From assembly GCA_011772205.1 (NCBI GenBank), contig WVZY01000008.1:62001-126000 (forward strand): a stretch of DNA of 64,000 nt, written 5' to 3'. Below the pieces are notes generated by a model that did not search any database, was not told the origin of the DNA, and saw nothing but the letters and a program-made list of their open reading frames with translations. The DNA comes from Candidatus Latescibacterota bacterium. Its GTDB lineage: Bacteria; Krumholzibacteriota; Krumholzibacteriia; WVZY01. Position numbers and translations under genes: made by a program. Within the stretch, counting starts at the first letter, position 1, and each line of letters begins with the position of its first letter. Of this stretch, positions 61,815 through 64,000 are shown piece after piece.

Positions 61815-62849
61815 ATGGCTACTTGGCTGCCGCGAAAGACAAACAGCACGCCTCAAGCCGGTCTTTTCCGAGGCATTACCCTGCTTGTTTCGCTCCTTAT
61901 TGTGGGGACGATCGGCTTTTCGATCACCGAAGGCTGGGATATTCACGACTCTTTCTATATGACGATCATCACCGTCTCCACCGTCGGTTACGGAGAAGTC
62001 CATCCGCTACACACAAGCGGACGAATCTTCGCCAGTATTCTGATTCTGACATGGCTCGGGACGGCTTTTTATACAACCACCCGGCTGGGACAATGGGTAC
62101 TTGAGGGAAAGCTCCGTGACGTGCTCGAAAGGAGAAGACTAATGAAGGACATCCAGAAGATGAAAGGACATACCGTAGTGTGCGGATTCGGCAGGATCGG
62201 TCAGATCGTTGCCGAGGGTCTCGAGCGCGAGGGAGTGGAGTTCTGTGTTGCGGAAACCAACCGCGAAATAGAAGCGGACTTGCAGAGCACCGGCTATCGT
62301 TACATCATCGGCGATGCAACAGAAGAGTCCATTCTGGAGGAAGCTGGGGTGTTGAAGGCGAAAACGCTGCTAGCCCTCCTCCCAACGGATGCGGACAATC
62401 TATATGTCACCATTGCGGCAAAGGAGATGAATCCAAATATCACTGTGATCGCCCGTGCGCTCGACGACAGGGCCGAGGTCCGGTTGAAACGCAGCGGCGC
62501 GGACAAAGTCGTGTCGCCTTACAAGACGGCCGGATTGCAAGTGCTCAATGTCGCCATAAAGCCCACCGTGGTTGAATTCATGGAGCTCGTCACTTCGAAG
62601 CAGCATCTCTCATTGGGACTCGAGGAGGTGGTGGTAACCGAAGCATCTGGATTGAACGGTCTCTCTCTCCTGGATGCCGGAATCCGAAGCCGGTTCGGCG
62701 TGATTATCGTCGCCATAAAGAGGGCCAGCGGCGAGATGGTATTCAATCCGGTGGCGGATGAAAAGATCCAGGCAGGAGACATCCTCGTAACGATCGGGAA
62801 GGAACCGGACCTGGAAAGGCTGGTAGCGAGCTGCTTGGCTTCTTCTTGA
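61815..62849 (+). CDS. potassium channel with RCK (TrkA-N/TrkA-C) domain
   Basis: A 344-residue K+ channel. Two membrane helices flank the selectivity filter TVSTVGYGEVHPLHTSGRIF. The TrkA-N domain follows (HTVVCGFGRIGQIVAEGLER, Rossmann NAD-type loop), then EANVLR-like helices and a TrkA-C domain (GLNGLSLLDAGIRSRFGVII, IQAGDILVTIG). This is the layout of MthK-type channels gated by ligands such as nucleotides or Ca2+. It is a single gene. Confidence 0.92.
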   Translation: MATWLPRKTNSTPQAGLFRGITLLVSLLIVGTIGFSITEGWDIHDSFYMTIITVSTVGYGEVHPLHTSGRIFASILILTWLGTAFYTTTRLGQWVLEGKLRDVLERRRLMKDIQKMKGHTVVCGFGRIGQIVAEGLEREGVEFCVAETNREIEADLQSTGYRYIIGDATEESILEEAGVLKAKTLLALLPTDADNLYVTIAAKEMNPNITVIARALDDRAEVRLKRSGADKVVSPYKTAGLQVLNVAIKPTVVEFMELVTSKQHLSLGLEEVVVTEASGLNGLSLLDAGIRSRFGVIIVAIKRASGEMVFNPVADEKIQAGDILVTIGKEPDLERLVASCLASS

Positions 62850-62869
62850 CCTTCGATCTCCCATCCACC

Positions 62870-64000
62870 TTACATTCCCAACACCCGTCCGCGTGCCCAA
62901 TCCAGATCACCCACCAGCGCTGCAATGTCGCTCCCGTCCGTGCGGTAGTTGGTAATGCAAGCGCGAAGCGCCGGCTTCCCACCCCCCAGCTTCGTGGTCG
63001 ATATCCATGCTTTACCTGATGAAACGATCTCACCGGCTATCGCATCGAGATAGTCTATCGACCTCCCCTGCGGATGCTCCGTATCCACGAAGCAGACGAT
63101 TGGAAGCGGCGTCTTGTTGACAATTTCCCAACCATGGGCTTGCAGGCTATCCTTGAGGTGGATTCCCACGGCCGTCTGGTTCCGGATCGTTTCTTCGTAT
63201 CCCTTCCACCCTGCAACGGCAAGAGAGAGAAATACTTTCAGCCCTATAAAGCGGCGTGACCATTGGATGGTGTACGCATAAGGATCCGCCACGTCCAGAC
63301 CGGCGGCTTCTTTCGGCATGTAGAGCGTGGGAATGCGGAACGCTTTTTCGAGTATCTCCGCATCGCTGGTAATAAAAAGCCCGGCTGCCATCGGTACAGA
63401 TAGCCATTTGTGTGCATCGAAGGTGATCGAATTGCTGCGCTCGATGCCCTCCAGCAAGTGGCGAAGCTCGGGAACCAGCACTGCCGCGCCTCCCCATGCG
63501 GCGTCTGCATGAAACCACAGCTCCTCTTCTTCAGCCACCTCGGCGATCGGTATGATGGGATCGATAGTCCCGGCACTGGTGGTTCCCACGGTGGCCGCAA
63601 TCATAAACGGAGCGCACCCTGCTTTCCTGTCACGCCGGATCTGCGATTGCAGCTCCGAGGGAATCATTCGAAGATCCGTATCGACCGGCACTTCACGAAC
63701 CGCCTCGGCTCCGATTCCGCTGATGCGCGCTGCCCTCAACAGCGAATGGTGGCTCTCCGAAGACACGTAGAGGGTTGGCTGTGCTTCGAGCGACCTTATA
63801 CCCTTTGTCCCGTATTCGGGGAATGCTCGGACCAGCGCAACCAGCACAGCAGTGTGGTTCGCTTCGGCGCCAGCGTTCGTAAACGTGCCATCTGTATCCG
63901 ACGCGGGATATCCAAAACGCGTGCCGAATGCGCGCACGAGGTGCCGCTCGATCTCGATGGCGAGCGGGCTGTGACTCCAAGCAGCGAGCTGAGGATTGAA
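62870..64000 (-). CDS. PLP-dependent (aromatic-L-amino-acid type) decarboxylase, partial
   Basis: The frame runs off the right edge of the window; about 377 C-terminal residues are present. The visible segments QLAAWSHSPLAIEIER, FTNAGAEANHTAVLVALV, TVGTTSAGTIDPIIPIAE, LWFHADAAWGGAAVLVPELR and the PLP-lysine SITFDAHKWLSVPMAAGLF are typical of group II decarboxylases. The product would be an amine such as tryptamine or tyramine. The end, RVLGM, is normal for the family. It converges with the K+ channel gene. Confidence 0.9.
   Translation of the reverse strand, partial: FNPQLAAWSHSPLAIEIERHLVRAFGTRFGYPASDTDGTFTNAGAEANHTAVLVALVRAFPEYGTKGIRSLEAQPTLYVSSESHHSLLRAARISGIGAEAVREVPVDTDLRMIPSELQSQIRRDRKAGCAPFMIAATVGTTSAGTIDPIIPIAEVAEEEELWFHADAAWGGAAVLVPELRHLLEGIERSNSITFDAHKWLSVPMAAGLFITSDAEILEKAFRIPTLYMPKEAAGLDVADPYAYTIQWSRRFIGLKVFLSLAVAGWKGYEETIRNQTAVGIHLKDSLQAHGWEIVNKTPLPIVCFVDTEHPQGRSIDYLDAIAGEIVSSGKAWISTTKLGGGKPALRACITNYRTDGSDIAALVGDLDWARGRVLGM

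Noticed and set aside
1-64000. CRISPR arrays, rRNA genes, integrases, insertion sequences
   Set aside because: I saw no regularly spaced direct repeats, no rRNA-like sequence and no transposase or integrase gene. tRNA genes were not recognised by eye, but a covariance-model search would be needed to exclude them.

Overview
The window reads as chromosomal DNA of a Gram-negative (diderm) bacterium with an anaerobic or microaerophilic redox metabolism. Support for this comes from lipoprotein signals, twin-arginine signals, a beta-barrel-like protein, multiheme cytochrome, a cytoplasmic [NiFe] hydrogenase joined to a heterodisulfide-reductase complex, and many oxygen-sensitive Fe-S enzymes. The gene mix (AmmeMemoRadiSam genes, DUF362/DUF6599 pair, DUF885 and M2 lipoprotein peptidases, a secreted protein ending in a WGRIKSLYK tail) suggests an uncultured lineage near the FCB group. 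That placement is an inference; no rRNA gene is present.

Layout. 1-2530 is a poorly conserved margin with a GNAT enzyme, a small secreted protein, a DUF4440 gene broken by an in-frame TAG, and a possible 3' remnant of a beta-barrel gene. 2531-7543 (+) holds an AmmeMemoRadiSam locus: a radical SAM enzyme with a twin-arginine-like leader, a Memo-AMMECR1 fusion with a signal peptide, and a membrane-embedded spermidine-synthase-like protein. 7616-18821 (-) is one long heme operon: hemX/ccsA-like, hemA, hemC, hemD, hemE, hemN, hemH, hemY, hemB, hemL. It encodes every step from glutamyl-tRNA to protoheme, behind a promoter rich in palindromes. 18997-25467 (-) carries a lipoprotein, a second AmrS-like radical SAM protein, a HisN-like phosphatase, dodecin, a barrel-like protein, a 49-residue membrane protein, and a DUF362/DUF6599/zinc-ribbon set. 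25615-34832 is mixed accessory DNA (racemase, two GNATs, alcohol dehydrogenase, small kinase, ACT protein, secreted proteins, SpoIIE phosphatase, M41-like protein) with several gene fragments. 34891-39307 has an M2 peptidase, a tricorn-protease fragment and a pentaheme cytochrome. 39580-44083 (-) is pntA1-pntA2-pntB, a Rieske ferredoxin and a divergent YchF.

44569-59309 is the main energy locus. hypF-C-D-E (-) diverges from a nine-gene operon (+): a rubrerythrin-like protein, hdrC, hdrB, a 1129-residue HdrA carrying an inserted NAD(P)H:FAD (GltD-like) domain, mvhD, mvhG, mvhA, a maturation protease and hypA. The divergent region contains a good sigma70-type promoter followed by a perfect CRP/FNR-family box. 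The inferred complex would couple H2, ferredoxin, NAD(P)H and an unknown disulfide-type substrate by flavin-based electron bifurcation. The NADP transhydrogenase nearby would exchange the same nicotinamide pools. 59410-64000 holds a DUF885 lipoprotein, TrmO, a K+ channel with an RCK domain, and a PLP decarboxylase cut off by the window edge.

The best leads are the HdrA-GltD fusion operon and its regulatory site, the exported AmmeMemoRadiSam-spermidine-synthase-like locus, the hem promoter palindromes, and a dispersed palindromic repeat at 39365-39482 and 44300-44554.
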